This document shows, in pieces, positions 6,338-15,596 of a stretch of 64,000 nt of DNA. The notes beneath the pieces were generated by a model. That model was given only the letters and a program-made list of their open reading frames with translations, did no database searches and had not been told where the DNA came from. The position numbers and the translations under genes are program-made. The stretch comes from Candidatus Cloacimonadota bacterium (GTDB taxonomy: Bacteria; Cloacimonadota; Cloacimonadia; Cloacimonadales; Cloacimonadaceae). Position 1 is the stretch's first letter. Each line of letters starts with the position of its first letter. The stretch is from contig JALOBT010000009.1 in the NCBI GenBank assembly GCA_023228125.1, positions 4,032 to 68,031 on the forward strand, read 5' to 3'.

Positions 6338-8890
6338 ATGAAACACTATGCTTTACTTATTCTGTTTGCCCTCATGCTCTGGACGCTTTTGGCCATAGAG
6401 GTCAGCGGCACCCAATCCGGCACCTGGAGCCCAGCTAACAATCCTTATCAAATCGTGGGTGATATCACCGTCCCAGCCACTGAAGTGCTTACTATCCAGC
6501 CCGGAGTGATAGTGCAGGCCATGGGAAACTATCGCATCAACGCCGAAGGCAGCATCCAGGCTGTAGGCACCGAAGCAGACAGCATTTACTTTATGAACGC
6601 TCAGGACCCTCCCACAAATATCTGGAAAGGTCTGCGCCTGGAAAATGAAACTGCTATCAGCAACATCAAATACTGCTATATCGAATATGCGGATTATGGT
6701 GTAAATGCTGTGAAGTCTCCGGTGGAGGTCAGCTACTGCTATTTTTCTAACAACAAGAACGGCATGAAGCTATACGGCATCGGTGACCTTTATCCCCCCG
6801 CGATGGATGTGCATCACAACCTGGTAGAATACTCCATAAATCACGGTATCCTGATTCCGCAAAACAGCAATGCCTGGGTGCATCACAACGAGGTGCGCTT
6901 CAATGGAACCGGCAGCCAATACCGTGGGGCCATTCAGCTTTCCAATCAGTCCGCCGCTGGCCAAAACGACCCCATCATTGAGTACAACAACATACATCAC
7001 AACTTCAAACAAGGCATCACAGCCTGGGATGTGACGGGGGGATCGGCTATCAACCCCATCATCAGATTCAACCATATCGAAGCTAACCTCACCGGCATCT
7101 ATCTTTTGTCCGCCAGCGGGGTCGTGCATGATAACCTGATTATCAACAACTTCATCACCGGCGATATGAATAGCGGAGCCGGAATGATGATCGGCGGAGC
7201 TAGTTCGCTGCCTCATATAGCGCGCAATACCCTTACCGGAAATTACACAGGGTTTTACATTACCGCAAACGCCACGCCAGTGCTGGGAGATCTATCCGAA
7301 AATCACCCCTGGGCCTTTGGTGAAAACATCATCCAGGACAATATCGATGCCACCAATATCCTGAACTCCGTGGTCTGCGATGCCTATCCCCTCAGCACAA
7401 ATATCATCAAAGCTGAGAACAACGACTGGGGAGTATATACCGCAGCGGAAATCGCCATTGGCATCAGAGATCACAACGACAATCCGGCTTTGCCCACGGT
7501 GGATTTTGAACCCTGGTTTGAGGAGCAGACCTCTCTTACAATATCCGGATCATATTCCTGGAACATGGATGATTACGCTGTGCTGGCGCCCAGTGAATTG
7601 CAATTAGTTCTGGTGGCACAAGGCAGCCGTGAAATCCTGGAAAGCCACATATTGGCAGAGAATCCTTTCAGCATCGAAACTGAGGTGGAAGAGCCTTTCT
7701 TTGCTTTGATCTGTGGTGTGGATGCAGCAAGAGAGATTTGGGCTGCAGCAGGCGGTTTGGAAGATTGCACAGCATTCGATCCCGCTGATGCCACAGACAT
7801 CGCTCTGGGCGTGATCCACATCGCTGCCTGGCAGCATTATGATGTGGAAACAAAAGGTGAAATCGAGCTCATTGAAGGCCACGAGATCTGGCCGGTGTAT
7901 CATAGCTTTTTGATCTTCCCCTATGACAAAGTGGATTACTTCTATGATGATGGTGATAGCCGCTATATCTACAAACATGAATACCTTGATGGCGAGAACT
8001 GGAATACCATCAATTTTGGCCTCGGCCAGCACTATGCCAGGATCCATAACCTCTTTCATGGTAGCATCTGGATTCAGAACTTCGTAGAAAACGGTATGCC
8101 AACCCAAAATATGGTAGAATACGCTATAGACGATGAGGGCAAGAGCAGCTATTATACCATTAGTCCAGATAGCGAGATTCTCGAGAAACGCTTTTTGAGC
8201 AACGATTACGAGCGAATCTATATTTACGGTGCAGACTGCTATGCAGATCGCTATCTTAATGTGGTGGAACCCGAAGCAGGAACCCGGATAAAGTATCATA
8301 CCCCAAACCTTAGCCATCCGCATGAATTCAGGATACACAGCGAAGATATAGGCGAACAAACCTTCGAGATGGATTTCTGGTGGCAGGCTCCGGCCTATAG
8401 TGGTATAGACTATAGTGGCTACCGCTTGTATAGACAAGATTTGGGACAAGAGCTGGAACTTCTTGCCAGCCCGGACTTCGCCTATTTCGGTGAATTGCAT
8501 TATACCCTTAATGGCTCTGGCCCAGTGGTTTTCTGGGTAGTGGCCACCGATGGCATCATCGAATCCGAGCCCAGCAATGTCATTAACTTCGAATTCCCCA
8601 TCAGCAATGAAGACCTGGTCGCTACACCTATGCTGAATATCTATCCTAATCCCGTGAGATTGGGGCAGGGCAATAGTTTGAAGATCGAAACCAAGGGTCT
8701 CTTGGAGCCTTGCCTGAAGATTTACAACATCCGCGGTCAGCAGGTTTATAGCCAAAAGCAATTCACTCAAGACTTTGAATGGCAAGGAGTGGACAGCAAA
8801 GGCAAAGCCGTGGGTAGCGGGATTTATCTACTGCGTTTAGAGAGCAGCAATGTGTCTCCCATCAGCCGTAAAATAATGGTAATCAAATAG
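6338..8890 (+). CDS. Secreted right-handed beta-helix protein with T9SS sorting domain
   Basis: This 850-residue protein starts with a signal peptide ending near LLAIEVSG. Residues about 30-390 are repeated short strands rich in N, H and Y (VEYSINHGILIPQNSN, YNNIHHNFKQGITAWD, FNHIEANLTGIYLL), the pattern of pectate-lyase-like or NosD/PbH1 beta-helices. A fibronectin-like segment precedes the C-terminal sorting domain, which begins MLNIYPNPVRLG and ends GIYLLRLESS...RKIMVIK. The substrate is unknown; adhesion or carbohydrate binding are both possible. The C_GCAxxG_C_C gene follows with only a few bases between. Confidence 0.87.
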   Translation: MKHYALLILFALMLWTLLAIEVSGTQSGTWSPANNPYQIVGDITVPATEVLTIQPGVIVQAMGNYRINAEGSIQAVGTEADSIYFMNAQDPPTNIWKGLRLENETAISNIKYCYIEYADYGVNAVKSPVEVSYCYFSNNKNGMKLYGIGDLYPPAMDVHHNLVEYSINHGILIPQNSNAWVHHNEVRFNGTGSQYRGAIQLSNQSAAGQNDPIIEYNNIHHNFKQGITAWDVTGGSAINPIIRFNHIEANLTGIYLLSASGVVHDNLIINNFITGDMNSGAGMMIGGASSLPHIARNTLTGNYTGFYITANATPVLGDLSENHPWAFGENIIQDNIDATNILNSVVCDAYPLSTNIIKAENNDWGVYTAAEIAIGIRDHNDNPALPTVDFEPWFEEQTSLTISGSYSWNMDDYAVLAPSELQLVLVAQGSREILESHILAENPFSIETEVEEPFFALICGVDAAREIWAAAGGLEDCTAFDPADATDIALGVIHIAAWQHYDVETKGEIELIEGHEIWPVYHSFLIFPYDKVDYFYDDGDSRYIYKHEYLDGENWNTINFGLGQHYARIHNLFHGSIWIQNFVENGMPTQNMVEYAIDDEGKSSYYTISPDSEILEKRFLSNDYERIYIYGADCYADRYLNVVEPEAGTRIKYHTPNLSHPHEFRIHSEDIGEQTFEMDFWWQAPAYSGIDYSGYRLYRQDLGQELELLASPDFAYFGELHYTLNGSGPVVFWVVATDGIIESEPSNVINFEFPISNEDLVATPMLNIYPNPVRLGQGNSLKIETKGLLEPCLKIYNIRGQQVYSQKQFTQDFEWQGVDSKGKAVGSGIYLLRLESSNVSPISRKIMVIK

Positions 8891-8898
8891 GAGCGATG

Positions 8899-9339
8899 AT
8901 GAGCCCAGCAGAACTCGCGAATCTGAACCACGAATCTGGCTTTAACTGTGCGCAGAGCGTATTGGCCGTCTTTGCCGAAGACTATGGAATGCCGCTAAAG
9001 CTGGCTCTGAAACTCGCTTCACCATTTGGCGGCGGCATGAGAATGGCTGCCACCTGTGGTGCGCTTACCGGAGCTTTGATGGCTCTGGGCCTGGCCTGTG
9101 GCTATTCTGAATTCGATGAAGAGCTTAAAGACAAAAGCGATCAATTGACCCGGGAATTGCTCCGCCGTTGGCAAAAAGAAATCGGGCCTACAGATTGCAA
9201 AGTCATCCTGGGCTACGACGTCAGCGATCCAGACCAAAGAGAGCTGGCTACACAAGCCGGGGTTTATGATCTTCACTGCCCCCGTTGCATCGGCAAAGCA
9301 GCAGAAATCCTGGCTCAGATGCTGGCCGAACTTGCTTAA
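8899..9339 (+). CDS. C_GCAxxG_C_C family redox-type protein
   Basis: This roughly 146-residue protein matches the C_GCAxxG_C_C family: FNCAQSV near the N-terminus, PFGGGMRMAATCGALTGALMALG, CKVILGYD and a C-terminal HCPRCIGKA. Members are predicted redox or metal-binding proteins of anaerobes with no settled function. Two adjacent ATGs exist; 8899 is preferred because AGGAG at 8889-8893 then has better spacing, with 8896 as the alternative. The ribosome-binding site overlaps the stop codon of the beta-helix gene, so the two are probably co-transcribed. Confidence 0.88.
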   Translation: MSPAELANLNHESGFNCAQSVLAVFAEDYGMPLKLALKLASPFGGGMRMAATCGALTGALMALGLACGYSEFDEELKDKSDQLTRELLRRWQKEIGPTDCKVILGYDVSDPDQRELATQAGVYDLHCPRCIGKAAEILAQMLAELA

Positions 9340-9432
9340 ATATAATAGTGCGCTATCTTCTACTAAGCAGCGATTTAGCTGTACAAGAGAAGCGGTGCTT
9401 CAATATTAAATAATGACTCAAAGGAGTACATA

Positions 9433-10713
9433 ATGTCAGAAATAGTTTATATCAAAGGACGCGAAATTTTAGATTCCCGCGGTAATCCCACCGTGGAAGC
9501 AGACCTTCATCTGGAAACAGGTGTGATGGCCAGAGCTGGTGTCCCCAGTGGTGCCTCTTGCGGCGAGCGTGAAGCCATAGAACTCAGAGATGGTGACAAG
9601 AGCCGTTATCTGGGCAAAGGTGTGCTCAAAGCAGTGCAAAACGTCAATGAACTCATCGCCCCGGAGCTCTTGGGTATGGAATCCCAGCAGCAGGCCACGC
9701 TCGACAAAATGATGCAAGAGCTGGATGCCACCCATAACAAAGGCAAGCTGGGTGCTAATGCGATCCTGGCGGTCTCCATGGCTGCGGCCAGAGCCTCTGC
9801 TCTGGAGCTGGAAATCCCGCTTTATCGCTATCTGGGCGGCGTCAATGCCCTCACTTTGCCAGTTCCCATGAGCAATATCATCAATGGCGGCGAGCATGCC
9901 GACAACAACGTGGATATTCAGGAATTCATGATCATGCCTTTGGGTGCCACCAGTTTCCGTGAAGCTATCCGCTGGAATGCAGAAGTCTTCCACAACCTCA
10001 AATCTATCCTCAAAGGCCGTGGCCTGGCCACTTCGGTGGGCGATGAAGGCGGCTTTGCGCCCAACCTCAGCTCCAATGAAGAAGCCCTCATCGTGATCGT
10101 GGAAGCCATCACCAAAGCCGGCTACAAGCCTGGAAAAGATATCTATATCGCTCTGGACGCGGCAGCCTCCTCCTTTGTGCAAGCCGATGGCAAATACGCC
10201 ATCGACGGCAAAAAGCTTTCCTCCGAAGAGCTGGTCGTCTATTATGAAGAAATGGTCGCCAAATACCCCATCTGCTCCATCGAAGACAGCCACGCCGAAA
10301 ACGACTGGGATGGCTTCATTCTCATGAATCAAAGGCTCGGCAACAAAATCCAGCTCGTGGGTGATGACCTTCTGGTTACCAATCCCAAGCTCATCCGCAA
10401 GGGTATTGAGAAGAAAGCCGCCAATTCGGTCTTGATCAAACTCAATCAGATCGGAACTGTAACCGAGACCATCGATGCCATCAATACCGCTCACAAAGCG
10501 GGATGGACCTGTGTGGTTTCCCATCGCAGCGGCGAAACCGGCGATACCTTTATCGCAGATCTTGCCGTGGCCATGAATACCGGCCAGATCAAAACCGGCT
10601 CTGTCTCCCGTAGCGAACGAGTGGATAAGTACAATCAGCTCATGCGCATAGAAGAAGAACTGGGCGAGCAGGCCTATTTCCCCGGCAAAAGTGTAATCAA
10701 ACAGCTCAGCTAA
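9433..10713 (+). CDS. eno: Enolase
   Basis: This 426-residue phosphopyruvate hydratase converts 2-phosphoglycerate to PEP. Visible are GREILDSRGNPTVEADL, GAPSG-like GVPSGASCGEREA, GEHADNNVDIQEFMI, VGDEGGFAPNL, the Mg-binding IEDSHAENDWDG and DDLLVTNP, the catalytic Lys in SVLIKLNQIGT, and SHRSGETGDTFIADL. The C-terminal GSVSRSERVDKYNQLMRIEEELG is close to the consensus. It starts at ATG after AAAGGAG and is followed by a terminator at 10733-10760. Confidence 0.97.
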   Translation: MSEIVYIKGREILDSRGNPTVEADLHLETGVMARAGVPSGASCGEREAIELRDGDKSRYLGKGVLKAVQNVNELIAPELLGMESQQQATLDKMMQELDATHNKGKLGANAILAVSMAAARASALELEIPLYRYLGGVNALTLPVPMSNIINGGEHADNNVDIQEFMIMPLGATSFREAIRWNAEVFHNLKSILKGRGLATSVGDEGGFAPNLSSNEEALIVIVEAITKAGYKPGKDIYIALDAAASSFVQADGKYAIDGKKLSSEELVVYYEEMVAKYPICSIEDSHAENDWDGFILMNQRLGNKIQLVGDDLLVTNPKLIRKGIEKKAANSVLIKLNQIGTVTETIDAINTAHKAGWTCVVSHRSGETGDTFIADLAVAMNTGQIKTGSVSRSERVDKYNQLMRIEEELGEQAYFPGKSVIKQLS

Positions 10714-10732
10714 AGTTCTGCTGATAAATAAT

Positions 10733-10768
10733 CCGCCTCTTGCACCCTTGTGAGAGGCGGTATTTTAT
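10733..10768 (+). terminator. Rho-independent terminator after eno
   Basis: An 8-bp perfect stem CCGCCTCT / AGAGGCGG with a 12-base loop is followed by TATTTTATAT. Confidence 0.75.
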
Positions 10769-10783
10769 ATGAAAGCTGTGAGT

Positions 10784-10851
10784 CTTGGAGTCCAAAGTGC
10801 CTAAGATAACTATCAATTTACCATAAGCTTAGCGGCACTTTGGACTTCAAG
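10784..10851 (+). repeat. 68-bp element with 18-bp terminal inverted repeats, copy 1
   Basis: The left end CTTGGAGTCCAAAGTGCC and the right end GGCACTTTGGACTTCAAG are inverted repeats with one mismatch. The whole element recurs in reverse orientation at 42253-42320 with a single difference in 68 bases. This suggests a non-autonomous mobile or recombinogenic element; no transposase is nearby. Confidence 0.8.
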
Positions 10852-11218
10852 CGGCAGTGGGAAACCTTGCCGAGGGCTGTTGAAGTCCATTCCGGCCTGC
10901 TCTTAACGCTAACACTAAAATAATCGAAGCCGGATTGAGCTCCAAGGCCTTTCTTGGGTCCGTAGCGAGAGCCCGCACTCATCTCTCCCCTTTGTTGTAG
11001 TAGAGATGACGTGGAGTTAGTAGAAATAAATTCTCTTATCCCCAAGTCAAATCTACCTTAGCCTATGCAGGAAGAACACTGGGATTCGCGGGATGGGAAA
11101 GCTAATTATCTTCACAAATCAAGCATAGATAAAACCCCTGACAAAAATCCGGGTTGATCCGTCTCATCCGTAAAATCCGTGTAACCATTCTTTTCCCCCT
11201 CTCACCCATTCTGATTCC

Positions 11219-11247
11219 TTGACAAATAAGCCTCCATCAAAAATGAT
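11219..11247 (+). promoter_or_regulatory. Candidate sigma-70-type promoter for malic enzyme
   Basis: A consensus TTGACA at 11219-11224 and AATGAT at 11242-11247 with 17-bp spacing lie about 29 bases before the malic enzyme ATG. The -10 match is weak. Confidence 0.4.
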
Positions 11248-11275
11248 CCCACCAAACACGTGCAAAGGATATTGT

Positions 11276-12736
11276 ATGAAAAAGCTCTTACTTGATTTGT
11301 CAAACTTGGGTGCCTTATTCAGAGAAGCCCTTCCCGAAGAGAAGGTTGCGGCTGCTCAGACCTCTTTTTTGAAGCAGGTCTCAGTGAAGATGCACTCTTT
11401 TTACCGGGGCAAGATGCAAAGCCTGCCCAAGGCCGGCATCTATGGCTTTAATTGGTTCAACGTCTGGTACACCCCTGGCGTATCCAAAGTTTCCACCACC
11501 ATCCGGGATCATCCCGATGCCTCATACCAGCTTTCGAACCGGGGTAATCTGGTGGCAGTGGTTTCGGATAGCACCAGAGTCTTGGGAGATGGCGATTGCG
11601 GCCCCTCAGGAGGCCTCGGTGTGATGGAAGGCAAAGCTATGTTGATGAAGTATTTGGGAGCCTGTGATGCCATCGCTTTATGCGTGGACGATCGCAATGC
11701 CGAAGGCAAACCTGAAGCCCAAAAACTGATAGATTTTGTGAAGATGCTGCAGCCCAGCGTGGGTGCGGTGAATCTGGAAGATATCTCCCAGCCAAATTGC
11801 TACCGGGTCTTGGATGAACTGCGCGAAAGCTGTGATATCCCCATCTGGCATGACGATGCCCAAGGCACGGCTTGTGTTACCCTGGCCGGCGTGATCAATG
11901 CTCTGAAGCTTACCAATCGCAAAATTTCCAGCACCCGCGTCGTACTATATGGCTGCGGTGCGGCCAATAGCACCATCGCCAGTTTCCTCTTGCAAGAGGG
12001 GCTTGATCCGGATAAACTGATCATCTTTGACAGCAAAGGTGGGCTCCACATTGAGCGCAGCGATATTCGTGATAACCCAGACAAATACAGGCAGTGGGCT
12101 CTGGCTCAAAAGACCAATCCCCAGCAGCTTAGCACCATGGAAGCTGCCATGAAGGGAGCAGATCTGCTGATCGCTCTTTCCACCCCCGGGCCGGGCACGA
12201 TCAAGCCAGAATGGATCCAACTCATGGCAAAGGACGCCATCGTTTTTGCCTGTGCCAATCCCGTTCCCGAGATCTACCCTTATGAGGCCCACAAAGCCGG
12301 AGCCCACATCGTGGCTACCGGACGCGGTGACTTTCCAAATCAAGTGAATAATTCTGTCGGTTTCCCTGGTATTCTGAAGGGTGTGCTCATGGTTCAGGCC
12401 CGTAAGATTTCAGATGGCATGGCTATAGCAGCGGCGCATTCTCTGGCAGATTTTGCCCAAAAAAGAGGCATCAGCGCCCAAAGCATCATCCCCACCATGG
12501 ATGAAACCGAGGTCTTTGCCCAAGTGGCTGCGGATGTAGCAGTTCAGGCGATGAAAGAAGGTCTGGCCCGTGTGCAGATGAGCCACCAAGAGGTATATGA
12601 CCAGGCTCTGAAAGAGATCACCCAGACCCGTGCCCTGTGCCGGGATATGATGGAAGCCGGACACATTCAGGCTCCATCCCAAGAGCTGCTCCAAGAGGTG
12701 TTTGTTTCTTGTATAGCCGAATCAAAGAACTCCTGA
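11276..12736 (+). CDS. NAD(P)-dependent malic enzyme (oxaloacetate-decarboxylating malate dehydrogenase)
   Basis: This 486-residue malic enzyme decarboxylates malate to pyruvate. Visible are WYTPGVS, VSDSTRVLGDGDCGPSGGLGVMEGKAMLMK, VNLEDISQPNCYRVLDELRE, IPIWHDDAQGTACVTLAGVINALK, the Rossmann VVLYGCGAANSTIASFLL, and FACANPVPEIYP with VATGRGDFPNQVNNSVGFPGIL. VSDST replaces the more usual VTDGT. The ATG at 11276 (AAAGGA 8 bases before it) is preferred to the upstream in-frame TTG at 11219, which coincides with a -35-like TTGACA. The next gene overlaps its end by 28 bases. Confidence 0.93.
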   Translation: MKKLLLDLSNLGALFREALPEEKVAAAQTSFLKQVSVKMHSFYRGKMQSLPKAGIYGFNWFNVWYTPGVSKVSTTIRDHPDASYQLSNRGNLVAVVSDSTRVLGDGDCGPSGGLGVMEGKAMLMKYLGACDAIALCVDDRNAEGKPEAQKLIDFVKMLQPSVGAVNLEDISQPNCYRVLDELRESCDIPIWHDDAQGTACVTLAGVINALKLTNRKISSTRVVLYGCGAANSTIASFLLQEGLDPDKLIIFDSKGGLHIERSDIRDNPDKYRQWALAQKTNPQQLSTMEAAMKGADLLIALSTPGPGTIKPEWIQLMAKDAIVFACANPVPEIYPYEAHKAGAHIVATGRGDFPNQVNNSVGFPGILKGVLMVQARKISDGMAIAAAHSLADFAQKRGISAQSIIPTMDETEVFAQVAADVAVQAMKEGLARVQMSHQEVYDQALKEITQTRALCRDMMEAGHIQAPSQELLQEVFVSCIAESKNS

Positions 12737-13629
12737 ACCGCGAGAAATCCCCGCGTTACAAGAGCCTGAGCTATATAGCCAAAGCGCTGTTTACGCTGCT
12801 GCTCTTGTATCTTATTTTCAGGAGGGTCGATCTGGCCACAGCCTGGCAAAACATCTGCAAACTGTCCCTCGCCAGTGTCTTGGGAGTATGCGCCCTTACT
12901 ATCCTGAGGCACTATATCCAGTATCACAATTGGCGACACGCCCTGCATCTGAATGCCGGCTATGTCTCTGACCTGCGGCAAGAGCGCGCCTCCTATCTGC
13001 TGGCTTTACCGCTGCGGTTTCTGATTCCGGGCGGGCATGCTGCCTTTGCCAAGATCTTTTATCTAAAGAATACCAGTCTTTTAGCCTCCTTTATCGCCAC
13101 CTTTGTTGAGCGCTTGTTTATGAGCTGGGCGACCTGGACTTTTGCCGCTATCGCCGCCTTTTTCTTCTTTCCCCACTTAAGTATCAGCCTCCGCATCCTG
13201 TTTATCCTCATCGCTGCCTTTTTGCCACTCTGGACGGCTCTGATCATGAGTCTGAAATCTTCCTTTCGGCCCCATCTTCCCGCCTATGCAACCCTGGCCC
13301 CCAAAATGATGCTTTTGCAGATCGCCAATACCCTGCTTATGTTTCTGCAATACTATATCATTCTGAATCAATTGGGGGCGATCTCGGCTATCGATACCTG
13401 GCTGGGCATGGGGCTCACCAATCTTGCAAATTCCATCCCCATCACCATCTCAGGTCTGGGTCTTCGGGAAGGCTTTGCCATCCATTTTCTGCAGGCCTTC
13501 AATTTTAGCTCGGAGCAGGCTGTGGCCGCTACCCTGAGTCTCTTTATATTTCATGATCTGCTGCCAGCTTTTGTGGGCACGGTGGTGCTTTTCAAGACAA
13601 AAAGAGTATCAGCCAATCCTCTTGTTTAA
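12709..13629 (+). CDS. Lysylphosphatidylglycerol synthase-type/UPF0104 transmembrane protein (flippase-like)
   Basis: The roughly 306-residue integral membrane protein has about eight hydrophobic segments (for example KALFTLLLLYLIF, FAAIAAFFFF, ILFILIAAFLPLW) and the family signature LPLRFLIPGG...AKIFYLKN near residue 105 and GLGLREGFAIHFL near 255. Members include the flippase half of MprF and AglD-like proteins; the lipid substrate is unknown. The start is taken as TTG at 12709 with AGAGG at 12694-12698; an upstream GTG at 12637 would give an uncharacteristic hydrophilic extension. It overlaps the malic enzyme gene, so translation is probably coupled. Confidence 0.8.
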   Translation: MYSRIKELLNREKSPRYKSLSYIAKALFTLLLLYLIFRRVDLATAWQNICKLSLASVLGVCALTILRHYIQYHNWRHALHLNAGYVSDLRQERASYLLALPLRFLIPGGHAAFAKIFYLKNTSLLASFIATFVERLFMSWATWTFAAIAAFFFFPHLSISLRILFILIAAFLPLWTALIMSLKSSFRPHLPAYATLAPKMMLLQIANTLLMFLQYYIILNQLGAISAIDTWLGMGLTNLANSIPITISGLGLREGFAIHFLQAFNFSSEQAVAATLSLFIFHDLLPAFVGTVVLFKTKRVSANPLV

Positions 13630-13699
13630 TAGCATTTGCGGATTCTCCAAATCAGATTAGCTTTTATATAAATGCCCAAATATTGCCGAGGAGGCCAAA

Positions 13700-15370
13700 A
13701 TGCTTTCTGATATTGAAATCGGACAACTTACTAAACTTAAGCCCATCGATGAGATAGCCGGGAAAATCGGACTGAGTCCGCAAGACCTGGATCATTATGG
13801 AGAATACAAGGCTAAAATCCGCTATTCCGCCCTTTTTGCCAACGAAAATAACCCCACCGGGAAACTGATCCTGGTCTCTGCCATCACCCCCACTCCCGCC
13901 GGAGAAGGTAAAACCACGGTGGCCATCGGACTCTCCCAAGCCATCAATAGGATCGGCAAAAAGTCTATCGTCGCCATTCGCGAACCCTCTTTGGGCCCAG
14001 TATTTGGCATCAAAGGCGGGGCTGCAGGAGGTGGCTGGTCCCAGGTGCTCCCCATGGAGGACATCAACCTGCATTTTACCGGAGATTTCCATGCCATCAC
14101 CGCTGCGAATAACACCCTGGCCGCTCTGGTGGACAATCACATTTATTTTGATAATGAACTTGGGCTGGACCCGCGCCGTATCACCTGGAAAAGAGTGGTG
14201 GATGTGAATGACCGCATGCTGCGGGATGTGGTGATCGGATTGGGCGGTCGCAAACAGGGCTTCCCCAGAGAAGACGGCTTTGATATCACTGCGGCCAGCG
14301 AGATTATGGCGATCCTGTGTCTGTCTAACAACATGGATGAACTCAAAGAGCGCATCGGCAATATCACGGTGGGACTTTCCTACTCTGGAGCACCGGTGAA
14401 GGTGCATCAATTGGGCTTTGAAGGTGCCATCGCCGCTCTGCTCAAAGATGCCCTGAAACCCAATATCGTGCAAACCACCGAAAACACTCCAGCCTTCGTC
14501 CATGGCGGCCCCTTTGCCAATATCGCCCAGGGTGCCAATAGTATCATCGCCACCAAGACCGCCATGCGCCTCACGGACTATACGGTTACCGAAGCGGGTT
14601 TTGGCTTTGATCTGGGTGCGGAGAAGTTCTTTGATCTGGTGTGTAAATATGGCGGATTCTGCGTGAATGCCGTGGTTTTGGTAGCCACAGTTCGAGCACT
14701 GAAGATCCATGGCGGAGTGAAAGTAAGAGATCTTTCGGAACCAAATCCTGAGGCGGTAAAAGCTGGATTGGTGAATCTCGCCAAGCATCTGGAAAACATC
14801 AATAAGTTTGGCATGAAATCCGTGGTCGCGATCAATAAATTCCCCACTGATACCGAAGAAGAGCTCAAGATCGTAGAAGACTTTGTCAAAAAATCCGGCT
14901 TTGACGTCAGCTCTGTAGAGTACTTCACCAAAGGCAGTGAAGGCGGCCTGGAACTGGCAGAAAAGGTTGTAAAACTGGTGGAAGACGATGTTTGCACTTC
15001 CCACGGACTTTACGACTGGAATGATTCAGTGGAAAACAAAATCTTCAAAATTGCCTCCGAGATCTATGGAGCTGAGGCGGTAGATTATACTCTCGATGCC
15101 AAAGCCGACCTCAAGAGTATCAATAAATTCGGCTTTGATAAATTGCCGATCTGCATCGCCAAAACCCAAAAATCTTTGTCCGACAATCCCGATCTGATCG
15201 GCCGGCCCAAGGACTTTCTGGTCACCGTACGCAAGATCGTGGTCGCCAGTGGTGCGGGATTTTTGGTTCCCATCACCGGAGAGATTATGCGCATGCCTGG
15301 CCTACCCAAAAAACCCAGTGCCAATAATATAGATGTGGGACACGATGGAGATATCACAGGCCTGATGTAA
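13700..15370 (+). CDS. fhs: Formate--tetrahydrofolate ligase
   Basis: This 556-residue formyl-THF synthetase makes 10-formyl-THF from formate, THF and ATP, in one-carbon metabolism. The P-loop TPTPAGEGKTTVAIGLSQA, EPSLGPVFGIKGGAAGGGWSQV, FTGDFHAITAANNTLAALVDN, TPAFVHGGPFANIAQGANS, TEAGFGFDLGAEKFFD and the C-terminal GEIMRMPGLPKKPSA are all present. The ATG follows a strong GAGGAGG at 13688-13694. No terminator follows; a long palindrome lies at 15455-15518. Confidence 0.97.
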   Translation: MLSDIEIGQLTKLKPIDEIAGKIGLSPQDLDHYGEYKAKIRYSALFANENNPTGKLILVSAITPTPAGEGKTTVAIGLSQAINRIGKKSIVAIREPSLGPVFGIKGGAAGGGWSQVLPMEDINLHFTGDFHAITAANNTLAALVDNHIYFDNELGLDPRRITWKRVVDVNDRMLRDVVIGLGGRKQGFPREDGFDITAASEIMAILCLSNNMDELKERIGNITVGLSYSGAPVKVHQLGFEGAIAALLKDALKPNIVQTTENTPAFVHGGPFANIAQGANSIIATKTAMRLTDYTVTEAGFGFDLGAEKFFDLVCKYGGFCVNAVVLVATVRALKIHGGVKVRDLSEPNPEAVKAGLVNLAKHLENINKFGMKSVVAINKFPTDTEEELKIVEDFVKKSGFDVSSVEYFTKGSEGGLELAEKVVKLVEDDVCTSHGLYDWNDSVENKIFKIASEIYGAEAVDYTLDAKADLKSINKFGFDKLPICIAKTQKSLSDNPDLIGRPKDFLVTVRKIVVASGAGFLVPITGEIMRMPGLPKKPSANNIDVGHDGDITGLM

Positions 15371-15454
15371 GCCTTTTGTCACAGTCCCTTTAGAAATGAA
15401 GAGCAAAGAACGGCGCCAAAGCCCATAGCTTCTGCGCGAGATATAGACTTGATT

Positions 15455-15518
15455 TTAACAGGTCTTCGACTCGAGATGACTCGGAATCCCAAGTCAACTC
15501 GAGTTGAAGACCTGTTAA
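15455..15518. repeat. Long palindromic element, copy 1
   Basis: 21-bp arms (TTAACAGGTCTTCGACTCGAG and its complement, one mismatch) continue into GACT/AGTC around the centre CGGAATCCCA. It shares the ACTCGA..TGACT core with 25434-25501 while the outer arms differ. It lies between the convergent fhs and ChaN-like genes and could also act as a bidirectional terminator, but no T-run follows. Confidence 0.7.
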
Positions 15519-15596
15519 TTACAAGTCAAACAGTCAAGCGTGGGGGCTGGGAGGCCTGATTGTGAAGCAAACTGACAAATCCGCCGCTGGCTTGCT

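Larger units (their letters stand above)
10714..11275. other. Intergenic region between eno and malic enzyme
   Basis: These 562 bases hold the eno terminator, the 68-bp inverted-repeat element at 10784-10851, an adjoining GGACTTCAA...TTGAAGTCC inverted repeat (about 10841-10890), a copy of the ATCCGT 9-bp repeat near 11156-11190, and a candidate promoter at 11219-11247. No convincing gene is seen. Confidence 0.6.

Noticed and set aside
13664..15004. 446-codon frame opposite fhs, and others opposite eno (9469-10524) and the beta-helix gene (7604-8785)
   Set aside because: Each lies wholly antisense to a confidently identified gene and has no family features.
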